Shown here one piece after another: positions 44,352 to 57,760 of a stretch of 64,000 nt of DNA (position 1 is its first letter; every line of letters begins with the position of its first letter). Below the pieces are notes generated by a model that was not told the origin of the DNA, did no database searches, and saw only the letters and a program-made list of their open reading frames with translations. This DNA is from Ecdyonurus torrentis (Eukaryota > Arthropoda > Insecta > Ephemeroptera > Heptageniidae), in the NCBI GenBank assembly GCA_949318235.1, contig OX439132.1:19371533-19435532 (forward strand). Reading direction: 5' to 3'. A program made the translations under genes and the position numbers.

Positions 44352-46874
44352 GTAAGAATAAAGTGTTCTTTTTGACAACTTTCATTACTTTATACATTTT
44401 AGGTACAAAGAGGAGAATACATAAACAAGTTATAAAATTATAGTATTTTTTTAGAAAAGTTAATTTTTAAAACTTCACTCTCTCTGTAGTGTTGGTAAAA
44501 CATTTTTTTTTTGAGCAGTTCATGCAGTACCATAATTCATTACTCACTATTCACAGACAATTAATAATAATATATTTATTAAGCAGAAGAAATTGTTCAC
44601 ATTCTAGAACTTTTTTTTTTGTATTTCTTTAAGAAAAGTTCAATTATTTTATCTTTAATGTCGGAAATTATAAACTATAGTAATAAATATCAAGTAATAT
44701 AAAATTTGATTACAATACTCGTATAAAAATGAGAATAAATGATAGTCAACACTCACTATACATCTTTTTATCACCCACAAAAATAGAGTAGTAATAAATT
44801 TATGATATACAACTTTTTCATAAAACTTTTTTTTTATCATTATTATTTCTTATATATATATATATATAAAGAGCTGATATAAATGACCACTTGGTGCCAT
44901 ATCTCTTGTCAAAATTTATATATGATAAACAAAATGATGATACGAATCATTATTCCCATTGTGTGAGGCGCAACACAATAGAATGGAATTGTAATGCAAG
45001 CTTCACTGGTCGTTCATAAAAAAAAAAAAACTAAGGAGATTTATCTTTCTTATATCCTAAAATTCTGTAAGAAAAAATAAAATCTTTATAAAAAAAACTA
45101 AATTTTCATATAGTTTTATTACTTTACTTTTTTTAAGTAAAATTTAAATAAGTTTAAATATAGAAATAAAATTTCTACAGTATATTCAGTTTTTTATTCT
45201 CGGAAATTTAAAAAAATTCTATTATAGATATGAAGTTTTTTTTATTTAATATATTATTTTACTAAAGTATATATCATATTTTTAGTTAGTAAAATTAATT
45301 TCAAGTTTGTTGAAAGTAGATATAAAAATATATATTTTAAAAAATAAATTATTCGTGAGTAGAAGTTGTCTCTATTTTTTTTCCAGCTTTTTTCAATTAC
45401 CTTACAGTTGGATAAAATTCAAACCAATATTTATTTAAATTTTAATAGCTTGTTTTCTATTATACTGAATAAAAAAGAGTAAGCTTAAAAATGTAATTCT
45501 AGCTTGGTGAGTACGAGTTGTAATACAGAAATAAAAACAAAATTTACATAAAACTATACACTAAACTAACAGTGACAATTTTATTTTTATTTTTATTTAT
45601 TTTTTTAAGTTTAAATGGCTGGAATTTGAGCCTTTGTTGAAATTTTAAAAATGATCGAGTTTAAATTTGATGTAGCTTTTTAATGTAACTGTATAAGTTA
45701 TCTTTAGTAAAAAAAAAAAAATAAAAAAAATGAAAAAAAAAAAAAAAGTGAAAATGAAAATGAGCAGAGGTAGATACAGAGGTAGTCTGGGTACTTAATT
45801 TGTAAAGCGGCAACAAATATGACGTCATAAATTAGGCTAACAAAAGTAGAAATATGCTAATATTTTGAGGGTTTCCCATGCAAATTTTGTATATAAGATA
45901 TTTGAAATTAAACTCCATAAAACCTCATTTTAATTGAATTTCAATTTTTTCTTCTCTATTATCCGATGGTTACGAATTTCTATCGTGGGAACTTGACCTT
46001 CAAATTATATAAAAAAGAAGGGAGACAAATTTTGATTTTCGGAAATATTAAACTTACTCCTCTTAAAAAAATTTGAATGCTAATAACAATTTTTTTTAAG
46101 CAATAACCTTGACTGATGCATATTTTTATGTATTGTGTGTATAGGATAAAAGAAATGAATAAAGAATTGTGAAAGTTTGAAAACAAACCTTTAGAAAACT
46201 GCCATAATCGTTACATAATAATTTAATTTTTTTGTTATATTAAACTTGACTTTTATCCTTGACTTTGAATAATAAAGTATATTTCATAGTTATATTGAAA
46301 TGACTATAGTCTTGATATGTAATATATTGTGATCACCCGTATAAACAGTTACGTGCTATATTTGCACAATCACTTTAGTTTTAAAACTCTACATGATAAA
46401 TCGCCTTTGACACCAAAGTCTGTGTGAATAAATACCGTTCTCACTGTTGGCGTTGTTTTTACGTACACTACGTCGTACTATCAATTTTCTGTTTTAATTA
46501 CAAACAGATTTGGAACACAAAAAACTGCCATGATGTTTTATTTTTGTTATGTTTGAGATTTTTATACAGATAACAAAAAAGTATAAAAAGGTAATATTAT
46601 CTTGAAATAAATATTCATATTTATGAAATGTAATGTTGTATTTTGTTATTATAAATTTATTTTTAAGTTTATTTTATTCTAACAATCATTGGTGAAATAT
46701 GTATCGATAAAATAAATCACATAATAATATTATATTCAAAATACTATTCAATACTGTATCAAATATTGATAGTCATGTATTCGTCATCCTAAAATCATAG
46801 TTTATCAGTTTAGATTATTGTTTCTTAGGAATATTTATTAAAAACGACTCTGGGCAAATTATATTCAAATTATA
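44352..46874. other. AT-rich; would be intronic if the 44.1-kb exon is real
   Basis: (TA)n 44851-44868. TGACGTCA at 45820, then TATTATCCGATGGTTACG near 45957, reminiscent of a diverged family C remnant. Confidence 0.3.
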
Positions 46875-47310
46875 TTTCCATGCCGTCGGCCAGCGTTCGA
46901 TACCTGCAGAGGGACTTTTCATGAAGAGTCACCTGTGCCTGGTGTGGAACGTTGGTTCGCGGTGTGGCTTGACTTGTGTGTATGCTACTGAGTTGCAGAG
47001 GTCGCCCAGGCATCCAAGGTAATACTTGGATGTCGGCTGTCCACGCATGCAGTTTTCTGTGGTTTCCTGCATGCACCACCCTGTCGAATGACTGGGCAGT
47101 TCCAAACCATAGGCCATACCTGCTATCTTCCAATCCTTTCTACCAACACTCTACCTCTTTCTTCTACATCCCTTCATCCCTCAAAGGGTAGATCAGGTTA
47201 AACATGGACGCTTGCGCCTTTCCTGGCTACCTTCTGTCACTGCTCAACGGTCCTATCGAATACGGGGGCTTAGTAAGACATACAGTAAATAATAATAATA
47301 ATAAAAAAAT
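46875..47310 (+). mobile_element. Second SINE-like element with (AAT)n tail
   Basis: A block of about 430 bp near 50% G+C, in sharp contrast to its flanks. Near the left end CGTTCGATACC fits a pol III B-box (46891-46902), with a half-preserved stem around it; no A-box precedes it, so the head looks truncated. The right end runs AAATAATAATAATAATAAAA, a retroposon-like tail. It shows no similarity to the SINE at 43147. Open frames on both strands are not conserved genes as far as I can see. Confidence 0.55.
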
Positions 47311-47932
47311 ACATACAATTACATCCAAAGATAATCACGTATTTATGAAGTTTATGAAATTATATAAAAAAAAATTGTACTTTATAACATATTTATTACA
47401 CGGTGTATAGAGTAATTATTAATATCGTGGAAATTTTGTTGAAAGGAACAAAGGTTACTTACATTGGGTTACCATAATTATTAAGAGCTATTGTATAGCG
47501 AAAATACAAATTTTATAAATAAAACGGGCAGTACGCAAAGATCTTACAATAATTTTGTGTTTTTTTTTTTTTTTTAAACTGAATAAAATTTAGGATTTAT
47601 TGATCAATATCGAAAAACAAAGTGTAAATTAAAAAAATTGAAGAAAAACAAAAAACGTAAAAAGCATTCTGAAAAATTTCAACAAAGGAGTTTATATTGT
47701 CTGAAGAGCAAGATAAAATGTATAGTATTAGTGAAATTTTACGTAAAATAAATATCATAGAATGTGACATCATATTCGTATGATTACGTTGTTCTTTCTT
47801 AAGCGCTACGTAAATACAAATTTCTAATTACATTTATGTTTTTTGCTTGTTTGTGCTCATGAAACGATAAAGCTAAACATAAAAATAATTACAAAGTTTT
47901 AGTCCATAATTATTATTTCTTAATTTCACATG

Positions 47933-48018
<86 letters not shown>

Positions 48019-48526
48019 GTGTTTGTGTGTGTGTGTAATTTTATATAACAGTTGGATTAAAAAAAATGGAATTACAAACCAAAAAGTATATTTAAAAGTG
48101 CTAAAATTTATATTAAAGTTGATAATTTTTACCACATAATATTCTCGACATCTTCAGTTATATTATACAAAAGTTTTCCGTTACAATGCTATCTCATTTC
48201 ATAAACATTGCCACAAAGGGAAATAGAGACTCTGAAATACTAAACCAACTAATTTTAGATGTTCACAGAAAATTTAAACTATATTTTCATTCCATTTATT
48301 ATAACACTAATTTAAACCAGCCCATACAATAAACGATTTTTACCCTTCTTATTAGCATAATTTTTGCATCAACATTTCTAAACCTTGTTTTGCATGTCAA
48401 ATTTTTTTTTTCAAGGAAGTATCGATTTAGTTGATCAGACACGTGTTCTAAGGAAAATGCAATGTGAAGGGTGAGAGAGTAGATTGTGAGGAGGTTATAT
48501 TACATCTAGCGCATACAAAGCGAGGC
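47311..48526. other. AT-rich with (TA)n-(TG)n tract
   Basis: (TA)n 47936-48017 running into (TG)n to 48036; no gene recognised. Confidence 0.45.
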
Positions 48527-48595
48527 TTTATAAGCAGTAGAACGTACATATCACCTGAGCACCAGCAATAGCTATACTATTGTTTTAAACAATAG
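48527..48595 (+). promoter_or_regulatory. Candidate TATA promoter and short first exon
   Basis: TTTATAAG at 48527-48534 is followed, at the usual spacing, by ACGTACATATCACC and then a donor-like AACAATAG|GTAAACATT at 48595/48596. There is no open frame. It could be an alternative leader exon for an unseen plus-strand gene, or chance. Confidence 0.25.
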
Positions 48596-48882
48596 GTAAA
48601 CATTAACCCTTACTTAATTATTTCAATTGTAATATTCTATACGGCTTGCATTCACTTCTGCAATATTATGTTCTATTGTCAAAATTAATGTTATATATTA
48701 TTATAATGTAGCTAATATTTTACAAAAGTAATTATATTTGTTATGGAAAATACTATATATTTAATTAAAATTATAACTTTTTTGTTGTTTTATTTAGATA
48801 CAAATTTAATGCAGCTTATCATTAGAGTGCGCGAGAAAAGCTAAGGGTCCCCTAATTTAACATTACGCTTATGGGGAAAAAC

Positions 48883-48995
48883 TTTTTTTTTCTTTTTCTT
48901 GCCATATTGTGTTATCGTGCTACACCAATCCCAGTCCCATTCAAGACATCGTCTTATCGACAGGTAAAGACTTTCCAATATATGTGTGCCGGACC
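48883..48995 (-). mobile_element. 5'-truncated copy of the tRNA-derived SINE
   Basis: A poly-T run, then CTTGCCATATTGTGTTATCG, CAATCCCAGTCCCA and GTCTTATCGACAGGTAA, matches the 3' end of the SINE at 43147-43552. The tRNA head is absent, typical of LINE-driven retroposition that stopped early. Confidence 0.8.
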
Positions 48996-49381
48996 GTTAT
49001 TATTTTTGAGAAAACTACTACAGATATTTAAATGAGGAATACTATACATACTTTTACGTGTTATAAAACATAGAAATTTGTAAAGAATTTTTTAAAATGA
49101 TAACCTCCATTAGTACTCAAAAATACCTTAAAAATGCATTGAATACTTTAGGTCTATGAATAAATTTTTAAATGTATATAATATAAGAATAATACATAAT
49201 AAGAATAATCTGAAAAAAAAAAAAAAAAGGAAAAAAGGAAAAGAAAAAGAAAATTGTTGAACACAATTTTTGTCCTGAAAAGTGTAATAATTTAATGGTT
49301 GTTTTCTTTCATGCAAAAATTTAATTTAAAAACCATACCAGAGGTAATAAAAATTGTTTCCAATTATGAAAAGCTCAAATC

Positions 49382-49416
<35 letters not shown>

Positions 49417-51232
49417 AATTTTCTAAAAAAAAATAATTGTATTCAAACTCAGCTATCAAGCATAAAATTATTTTCAACTTTTTTTTAATTAATTAGATTA
49501 TATAATTTAGAATGTATACAATACGTATGACTTAATATAATAGTTTCAAATATAATTTTTTCCTTTTTTACGTTTCTGTTTTACACAGCACTTTAAGGTA
49601 TATTGTATAATAATTAAAATCACCAATGTATGTATATTTATGGTGTCATTTTTAAGGATGCAATTAAACTTTTGTTAAGCATTTACGTTTATGAAGCAAC
49701 CTAATAAAGCTATAAAACCTCCAATATTTTCCTTTGTAAAAGCTACATAGTATAGCTTATATTATATAAAAGGGAGAAATTTTTAAAGCCATGTTGTTAG
49801 TTTAAGGGGTAAAAATACTGCGCCGTAGTGCATTTCGGTCCAAACGGTTGCCTATTTCAAAGGATACAAAACCTAAAGCTGGCTTAACTTTTATCACTTG
49901 CCTTTCTCATTATTTTTATAACAAATAGTTTCAAATTAAAAGTATAAAATGTTTTCATTACTTATTGTTATATCTTTATACTGTTACACTATAATACAAT
50001 TTTATTTAACTATTAGAGAGAGAGAGAGAGAGAGAGAATAGTAGTAGTTGTAAAGCCAAGTTGTAATGTTATTAGTTTTGTTTTTTATTTTAACCCAGAT
50101 TCAAAGTGGACACATATTAGTATCATTCTTTAGCTCTGCATGTGTTCAGTGTATGTTGAACTTTTAAACGAAGTTTCTAAATAACATTTACAGCACGCGT
50201 GAAAGATGGTAATGTATATATATTTTTATTATATTTTTCCAATAATAATTAAATCAGAATTAAATAAAATAAAATAATTGTTTATTGGGCATTAAAAACA
50301 TAACAATACAAAGAAAAATTGTTACAAAAAAAATGTCATGATAACCCAATAGGTAGGGAGAAAAAGGGAAATGCTAAATAATTCTTCAAAAAAAGTAAAG
50401 GATACGACGCTTCAGTATGAAAAAATTATATAAAAATATTATTTCGTTATTTAAATTGTATACGCATTTTAGCTGGTAGTAGTAAAAAGAAAAAAGAGCA
50501 GCATAATAAATAATATAACATGTGGGGGAAGAAAATCATAATTTTTATTTGTATCTAAACTCATCTCAAATTTTAAGAGCTCTAAGCTTATTATTAATAA
50601 TTATCATAAAAAATCTCTTAGTTTACTTCATCTTATTGTTATCACGGAGAGGAGGAGAGGAAAGTTCGTTCATTTTTATTATAGTATGTTTATGTTACAG
50701 TGAAATTATTATTAATGTGTTCATATACATTTTGTTTTTAATATTTTTTTCCAATTATTTTTATATTACATAACATCATAACTTTTCAAATCTTGGCATA
50801 CTTACAATAGATAACATCAACAATCAATCAAAATTTAAATTAATTGGTTTAAATTTTTTGTAATAAAAACTGGACAGACGACTGAATCATTAAAATGTAC
50901 ATTAATCACGTATTAATTCTTTTTTTTGTGTTATTCATAAAACATTTTTCATTTTAATTTTTAACCATAAATTATACGTCAAGACTTTTTAAAGTTTTTA
51001 GTGATTTATGATTGTTATTTTGGGAAGCAACATGTGTTTTTTCTGCTATAAAATGACAAACATTTCCATAATTTTAAGGAAAAAAAAGAAGACAAATATG
51101 TTACTTGAAGAATCTCAACTTTATGTAATATTTATTAGCTATATTATAATAATGTAGAATTCGTTTTTATGGAGAATGAATTTTATTTTAAAAGCTTTTA
51201 AATTAGATTATCATCAACATTATTTTATTATT

Positions 51233-51282
<50 letters not shown>

Positions 51283-51690
51283 GTTGCTAATAATAAGTCT
51301 AATGGAAAATATTTTAATTAAATCATTCATTTCAAAGATTTTTAAAATGTTGTAAAGTAGCATGGTTTATATAATAATGAAAAATTATTTTCGCTGCGCA
51401 ATATTTTATGTGCGTGTATTAAAAAAAACGTAACCCTAATAATTTACAGGGCCCAATGAAAAATAATATTAATGAATTTTGCGGTCGTCATTGTACAGTA
51501 CAGTGAAACATGCCCCCAGTTGGCGTTACACAGAGAGAATGCAAATATATTGTCTACATACATGTTGACCAGTGCTAGTAAATATATATTTCAACATTTA
51601 GTGAACTACCTGTTTAGCTATTTAATCTGTAATACTATTTATATAGGTTTTACCTTTGTTTTTCAAACCTAGCAACATATTTGGTAATTA
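48996..51690. other. AT-rich, no gene
   Basis: Poly-T 49385-49412, (GA)n 50015-50038 and (TA)n 51238-51278; nothing else recognised. Confidence 0.45.
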
Positions 51691-51997
51691 TTGAAGGCTG
51701 GAAATCAGCTACTGCGGGATTTATCTAGAAAGTTGTAACTAAAGAAATTTTGAAATTTTGCAGTGATACATTAGGATAAGGTACCTTCAAAAATTTAAAA
51801 CATTTGGTTTTATGAAGTTTTAATCCCATAAGAACCCATGTTAATTTCATTAATTATTTTCTCTATTATCTGATGGTTACGGGTTCTGAAAATTTTATTA
51901 TAGCTAGCTGTTACCATTAACTTTCAGATAGCATCATAAAATGTTGAAGTTTTTGTTTTAGATTTTGAGATACAAGCTATCTAAATACAACCCTTTA
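51691..51997 (+). mobile_element. Family C MITE, copy 3
   Basis: Same unit and orientation as 743-1076, from GGCTGGAAATCAGC to AATACAACCC. Shared internal text includes CCCATAAGA and TCTGATGGTTACGGGTTCT. The flanking TTAA sites have decayed to TTGA and TTTA, suggesting an older insertion. Confidence 0.75.
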
Positions 51998-52601
51998 CTG
52001 AAATATTAAATTGTGACTACTTAAGTCTTCTTTCTCTCAGTGTACATACCACGCAGACTATAAATGTAACTCGGAGTTCATATAGCGAGCAGTTTTTACT
52101 GAGGTTACTATGTATGTAGCTAAACATTAATAAATTAGTATTATACGAGTCACTTTCTTTACCAAGATATTAAATTTTTATAGGAAAATGAAAATTCTTT
52201 TATCATATTGTAAGCTATAGAACGTTATCATATTTCAATAAAAATAATAGCTAGAAGCTTTTTTCATATCTGGATTAAGATACACATAACTTTAAGCTTT
52301 TTTTTTTTATTAAATTAGCATACAAGTTTATATACAAGTTCATTTTATTGCCTGATTTAAATATGTTATTACTAATTGTTATATAATACTTGTATTAAAT
52401 CATATAGCTTCTGTAAATTATATTATACAGTACTCTCGTGTTAAGTTGCTGTATAAACTACTTGTCTGGTCAAGATTTTGTAAAATAGGGCTGTCATGCC
52501 CTCACAACGCCTTAATAAAGTATGCAAAGTTCACTTATGTATTACATTGAAGGGGAAAGGTCATATATTATAAACATAATACACTAATATTAAACATATT
52601 A

Positions 52602-52658
<57 letters not shown>

Positions 52659-53305
52659 AACTTATATAAGGAAGATTTTATTAAATATATTTCAGCAGCA
52701 GTTGCACAACTTAAAACTTTTACTACATTATATTTAATATTAAAAATTCAACTTTTCTTTCTTATATTATAATCATTAGTCAATATTGTATAGTTTAGTA
52801 TCATAATCATCTTAATAATTCTACCATAAATGACTCTTAAATACAGAAACAAATCATTTGACACAATATTTCATTTTCAAAATAAAGTATAAACATTTAT
52901 TTCCTACATATAGCACAATGTGAATTTAATTTCAATTTATCACGTCAATTCTATTTGTTTTTGTAGTTCAATCAAAGATTTTTTTTATTTTTCATCAATG
53001 TGAGCTGGAGCTCCCATGATAAAAGAGAGCAAATGTAATAAAACATACAATGTGTGGCATATTATATCACTCAATGTGAGAGTGAGTTATGAGACTCATT
53101 CATTGCGTGCGTGGAGCATTGTAAAACTACACTGTGATTCAGATCGTACAAAAATATGTTTACATCACACCATCGTGGTATTTTGCGAGAAAATGTTTTT
53201 TTTTTCTTCTTCTTTTTTTTTTTTTGGTATGTATTTTATTCTCTCTTTTTTATTCTTTTGTAAATATTGTGCTCTTTTGCACTTTGTAGGTTCCACCCAC
53301 TTCTC

Positions 53306-53392
<87 letters not shown>

Positions 53393-54173
53393 CTCTCCCC
53401 TCTCACTCGGAAATGACCACACATTTTAAAGCCATTCAGTAAAGTACCTCATAGTAAAATTACATTTGTACAATTTTATGATATTCAAAAGAAAAATACT
53501 TTCCATTTTCAACAAACACAATATTACATACAGGAGCATTAAAGTTGTTAGCAAAATCCTGTATAAATAAATTATTTTAGTTTTATAAATACAAATTATT
53601 ATCATTGGAGTTTAAAAAACAATCATATCATGATCCTTAAATTTATTTAATCATTTTAATTTGATTATTTTCTAGCTAGACACAATTATATAACTTTCGT
53701 TAAAATTTAATAAAAAGAATAAAATAAAATAAATTGAAACAGTGAAAGTGAATTACTTTAATGCTTATAGTTTTTTTTCTCAAAAGACTTTTATATATTA
53801 TAAACCTTTTTAATGGTTATTTAAAATAAGAAGATTTAGCAAAAAAGTATGCCAATAGTTAAAAACTCTTAAAAAAGTATTTATAACATCAAATAACTTT
53901 ATTATGTACTTAAAGTAAGCTGATTATATGTAAAATTCAATAAAATCACGTAGAAAATTGAAATCCTATTATATTGATACCATGAACTTATTTTTATTGG
54001 AAATACGAAAGAAAGTGTGTGTGTGTGTGAAAGAGAGAGAGAGAGAGAGAGAGTTTATATTTGACTAAAAGATTTTATTATTTTCATTCGACAAACTTTA
54101 CCATTTCTCTCTTTGAAAATAAAATCGGATTTTCCGTCAATCACATACATACATGCAAAAAAAAAAAAGAAAA

Positions 54174-54205
<32 letters not shown>

Positions 54206-55433
54206 AAAAAAGAAAAAGAAAAAAAGATAGCCTTAAGTTGTATACTTTTCAAATCACTTCATATAGGAAAACAAATAATATAATGTACGCAGGGTTTTCT
54301 CAAATTCGTAGTGTTGAAATGTTTTAAACTCGCCTCTAACCGCATTCCTACCCACATGACAAATAATACTGTAAGCTTAAACTTTTCATTCTACCACAGA
54401 ATATAATACACTATAAAACATATTTATAAGAAGTAGTCCGATTTTAAAACTTAGTTAATTTTTTTTGTCTCTCTTTTTATTTCTATTCTTTTTTTTTCTA
54501 ATGGTTTGTTACGTATGTTATCATGTTTTAGAAACTATAAATAATTACCTTACTATAAATATGTTCATTTTAATTCTATATTTAATTGAGCCTTTAGTAT
54601 TTCAGCATATTTGAGTATTTCAGTAAACTGCTCTAAATAATAATTGCTCTATTATAAAATTAATATTTTATATACTAATAAATATTTTATTTAGAGGCTA
54701 CAAAAGGTATAAAAAAATCCAAATTTATATTTATTTCTCTTGCATGTTATAATTATGTGATTTTTGGACGTGAAAAACTAAAGTTTTCATATAGTTTACT
54801 ATAACAAATAACTGATCTATGCGTTACATTTTAACTTTTGTCTTTGTTGGCACAAAATGCAATAAGAATGAGCCATAACTGTTTATAATATTTATCTGTA
54901 ACCTGTATTCTATAATATAATACGTTGAAACAATAAAATTTATGTATATAGATTCTTGTACTAGCTGCATTATGCATTATAATATTAAGCTGCTAAGAAA
55001 TTTCTTTGTGCTATGCTGCTTTGTAATGTATTGGAAATTCCTAGTTTTCGTCTCGTCGTTGTTAAAAGTCAGGAATGTCACGTGTATTCCTGAGGTTGTG
55101 ACCTGCATTCATCATCAGCTGACTGCAAGTCACGTGCCTTCAATCAATCCTTAACGTTCGTTTGTTATGTATCGATCAAGATCTTCTCTATAGTTGGTAT
55201 TGTAAAATATATACACAAAATTTGACCTTTCAAGACGTCAGCTGACGATATATTTCCTCGATATTAAAGTTAAAACGTTGATTTAATTTTTACTTATGAT
55301 TTGAGAAATAAATTTCCTAAAGTATTTTTATATAGTTGAAAATCGTTTTTTATGTATTTCTGCGTATATAAATGTATAAAAAATGCTTGATTTGAGGAAA
55401 ATTTTACGTGTTTTGCTTGTGTAAGAAGTTGAT
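51998..55433. other. Microsatellite-rich DNA without recognised genes
   Basis: (CT)n at 52605-52657 and 53302-53388, (GT)n-(GA)n 54016-54052, A-rich 54157-54226. At 55010-55260 G+C is higher (ATTCCTGAGGTTGTGACCTG, GACGTCAGCTGACG), but no gene or repeat partner was found. Confidence 0.4.
52465..52520 (+). mobile_element. LINE/retroposon 3' end, copy 1
   Basis: TCTGGTCAAG..TTTTGTAAAATAGGGC...GCCCTCACAACGCCTTAATAAAG is shared with 56009-56060 (about 52 bp, very few mismatches). The hairpin AGGGC-TGTCAT-GCCCT is kept. The tail after AATAAAG has decayed. Confidence 0.65.
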
Positions 55434-55563
55434 TTCCGAATGAGATGAGACGGCGCATAATTTCATTCGGACACTCTCATCAGGCGTATGTATATCGATT
55501 TAAAAGACTCACCATCTCAGGTGTCGTGTTATCCGTCTCACCTGTCGCGAATCTGATTCGGAA
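55434..55563. repeat. Imperfect inverted repeat, about 130 bp
   Basis: TTCCGAATGAGATGAGACGG on the left is mirrored by CCGTCTCACCTGTCGCGAATCTGATTCGGAA on the right, the right arm carrying about 10 extra bases. Inside, CATCTCAGGTGTCG and CTCACCTGTCGCG are partial inverse copies. G+C is higher than the surroundings. It may be a MITE; no duplication is found. Confidence 0.55.
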
Positions 55564-56008
55564 GTATATTATATAGAAGCAAAACATGTGATTTTTTTTA
55601 TCAAGAATTCTTGATACATTTTTATTCGTATGTTTGACAACTATTTCTAATGTCTAGTTGAAATGTTGAATTTGTTTTATATAATACTTGTTTCGAGCAT
55701 GAGATACATTATGCTGAAATAAAAATATTTGACATCGTAAAATCTCTTATTTTGAGTGTATTTGAGTGAATACTTATTATATAATTTAGAAATTATATTG
55801 CAGTTATTTAAAAATAACAATGTGAATAATATTATGAAATTGACGTTTTTAGTATTTATTATTAACGATAATAGTTGCAAAATATATATGTAAGTTCAAT
55901 TTATTGTGTGGTGTAACTGTGCTGATTTGTGTTGTTGTTGTAATAATGTAGCCTTTAAAAATTATATTATCGTTTGTTAATAAGCCTATCATCTGTATAA
56001 ATTAAATA

Positions 56009-56080
56009 TCTGGTCAAGGTTTTGTAAAATAGGGCTGTCAAGCCCTCACAACGCCTTAATAAAGTTTATTATTATTATTA
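56009..56080 (+). mobile_element. LINE/retroposon 3' end, copy 2, with (TTA)n tail
   Basis: Same sequence as 52465-52520, here with an intact hairpin AGGGCTGTCAAGCCCT (56031-56046), AATAAAG and a TTATTATTATTA tail. Weak similarity between the two copies extends perhaps 50 bp upstream. The conserved terminal hairpin plus trinucleotide tail fits a LINE 3' end; the parent element is not in this window. Confidence 0.65.
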
Positions 56081-57105
56081 AAATATAGTACACTCTATAT
56101 TATATTAAGTAACATAAATGAACAAAACTTATTGCCACTCAAACAAATCCTACACATTCATTTTGTAGCTTTTTATTGTTAAAAAATATGTTAACTAATC
56201 TACTGTTAACAACAAAAATATAATATCCAAAGGGAATTGAAATCGTGAATTTTTCTATAAGAATGAGTTTTGGATACTTTTTTATGCTTGATTTTTTTCA
56301 TGCATAAAATCTATAATATAAAAAATGAAATCATATGTAAACTAACTTAAATTATATTATGACTCAATGAAAAAGTATAAAGCAGAAGTAACAGAGTAAA
56401 TTTTATTATTATCATTTTTCTTTTCAAAATCAATACAATCAATCAATTGGAATTAAATTCACAATGATTAACTTTCATATTGTTATTTCATAATAGTAAA
56501 GTAGTATGTGTGTATGGTTCACAAAAACAGTTCAAAGTTCCCGTTTCCTTTCATTACATCTAATTAACTGAATGTTTTACAAAACTTTTATACTTTTTTT
56601 CTTTGAAATTTAAAAATTCAATAAATAACAATTTATTGATTGAATCACAAAATTAATTTAATTTATTTTTATTTACTCGCAATCGTTGTAAAAGGTTATA
56701 CAATGATTATTTGACTCCAGTTTGATAAAAAAAAAAGTTTCGATTCTTTTTGTTGACTCTTTATATTAATTAACAATAAAATGTAATAATGAAAATAAAT
56801 ATATATACAATTCAAACTAATTAAAAACTAATTAATATCAGACCAGTTACCTATATAGGTTTATATATAAAAAGAGCAATTAATACTATTTGCACTTAAT
56901 TAAAGTTTGTTATTATACAAAAAAACTATATAAATATTGTCTATTTAAAATATATTTTCTATATTTATGTATAGAGTGATATTATCACCTTTTTTATTGT
57001 GCAATATAATATTTTATTCATTGGGGAAAAAAAACTTCAGTCGCTTTGCTATTTAAATAAAATCTTATGATTGCAATAAAAATATATATTCACTCATATA
57101 TGAGA

Positions 57106-57164
<59 letters not shown>

Positions 57165-57600
57165 AAGTTTCTGTAAATGTACGAACCATGTCAATGTTGA
57201 AAAAGTTATAAATAGTAGGTATGTACTTATATTTTATTTTAAAATTTCAGAATAAAAATATTTTAAAACAATACTTATATTCTCTCATGTTTTAATGATA
57301 CCTCTATGATATTTTAATGTGTTATAGAGATTTCTATGACTTTAATCCAAAAAATTATTAAAAAATACGATACAATGAAAGATAATGAATCATAATGTAG
57401 GTATACACCGTAATAAAATAAAAATAATCATGATTTACAAATTTTGAAAATTTTAACGTTTTAAAGAGTTAATTATGTAATTAAGTTAGATTGTGTACTA
57501 TAAAAGTTTTCCCCAAAATTTCTGTGTGTTTTATCTTTAAGATTTTGTTAAATAAAATTGAGATGTTTTTGTACAAAAATAAAGCAAAAAGGAGCAACTT
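56081..57600. other. AT-rich with a 57-nt poly-T run
   Basis: Poly-T 57107-57163 is the longest homopolymer in the window. No gene recognised before the acceptor at 57624. Confidence 0.45.
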
Positions 57601-57624
57601 CACTCACATGTTTTTTTTCCCCAG

Positions 57625-57760
57625 AGCAAAGGTCAATCAACAAGACGAGCAGTTTGCTCGCCTTCAGCTAGTTCTAATGAAGCGCTTTGTGAATCACAAG
57701 GGGCTAAACTCATCAGTTGAATTATCTATCGTAAACACGCAAAACAAAGGAACAAATTAG
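57625..57760 (+). CDS. Possible terminal coding exon, unknown protein
   Basis: TTTTTTTTCCCCAG ending at 57624 is an excellent 3' splice site. The frame that follows is open for 45 residues to TAG, is less AT-biased than its surroundings, and reads KVNQQDEQFARLQLVLMKRF, an amphipathic-helix-like stretch, then VNHKGLNSSVELSIVNTQNK. I do not recognise the protein. No 5' exon is identified; upstream first-exon candidates at 44.1 and 48.5 kb are on the same strand, but any link is speculative. A fragment of a decayed gene is equally possible. Confidence 0.35.

Noticed and set aside
46870..47191. Overlapping open frames on both strands
   Set aside because: They lie in a GC-richer SINE-like block where chance open frames are longer; no family recognised.
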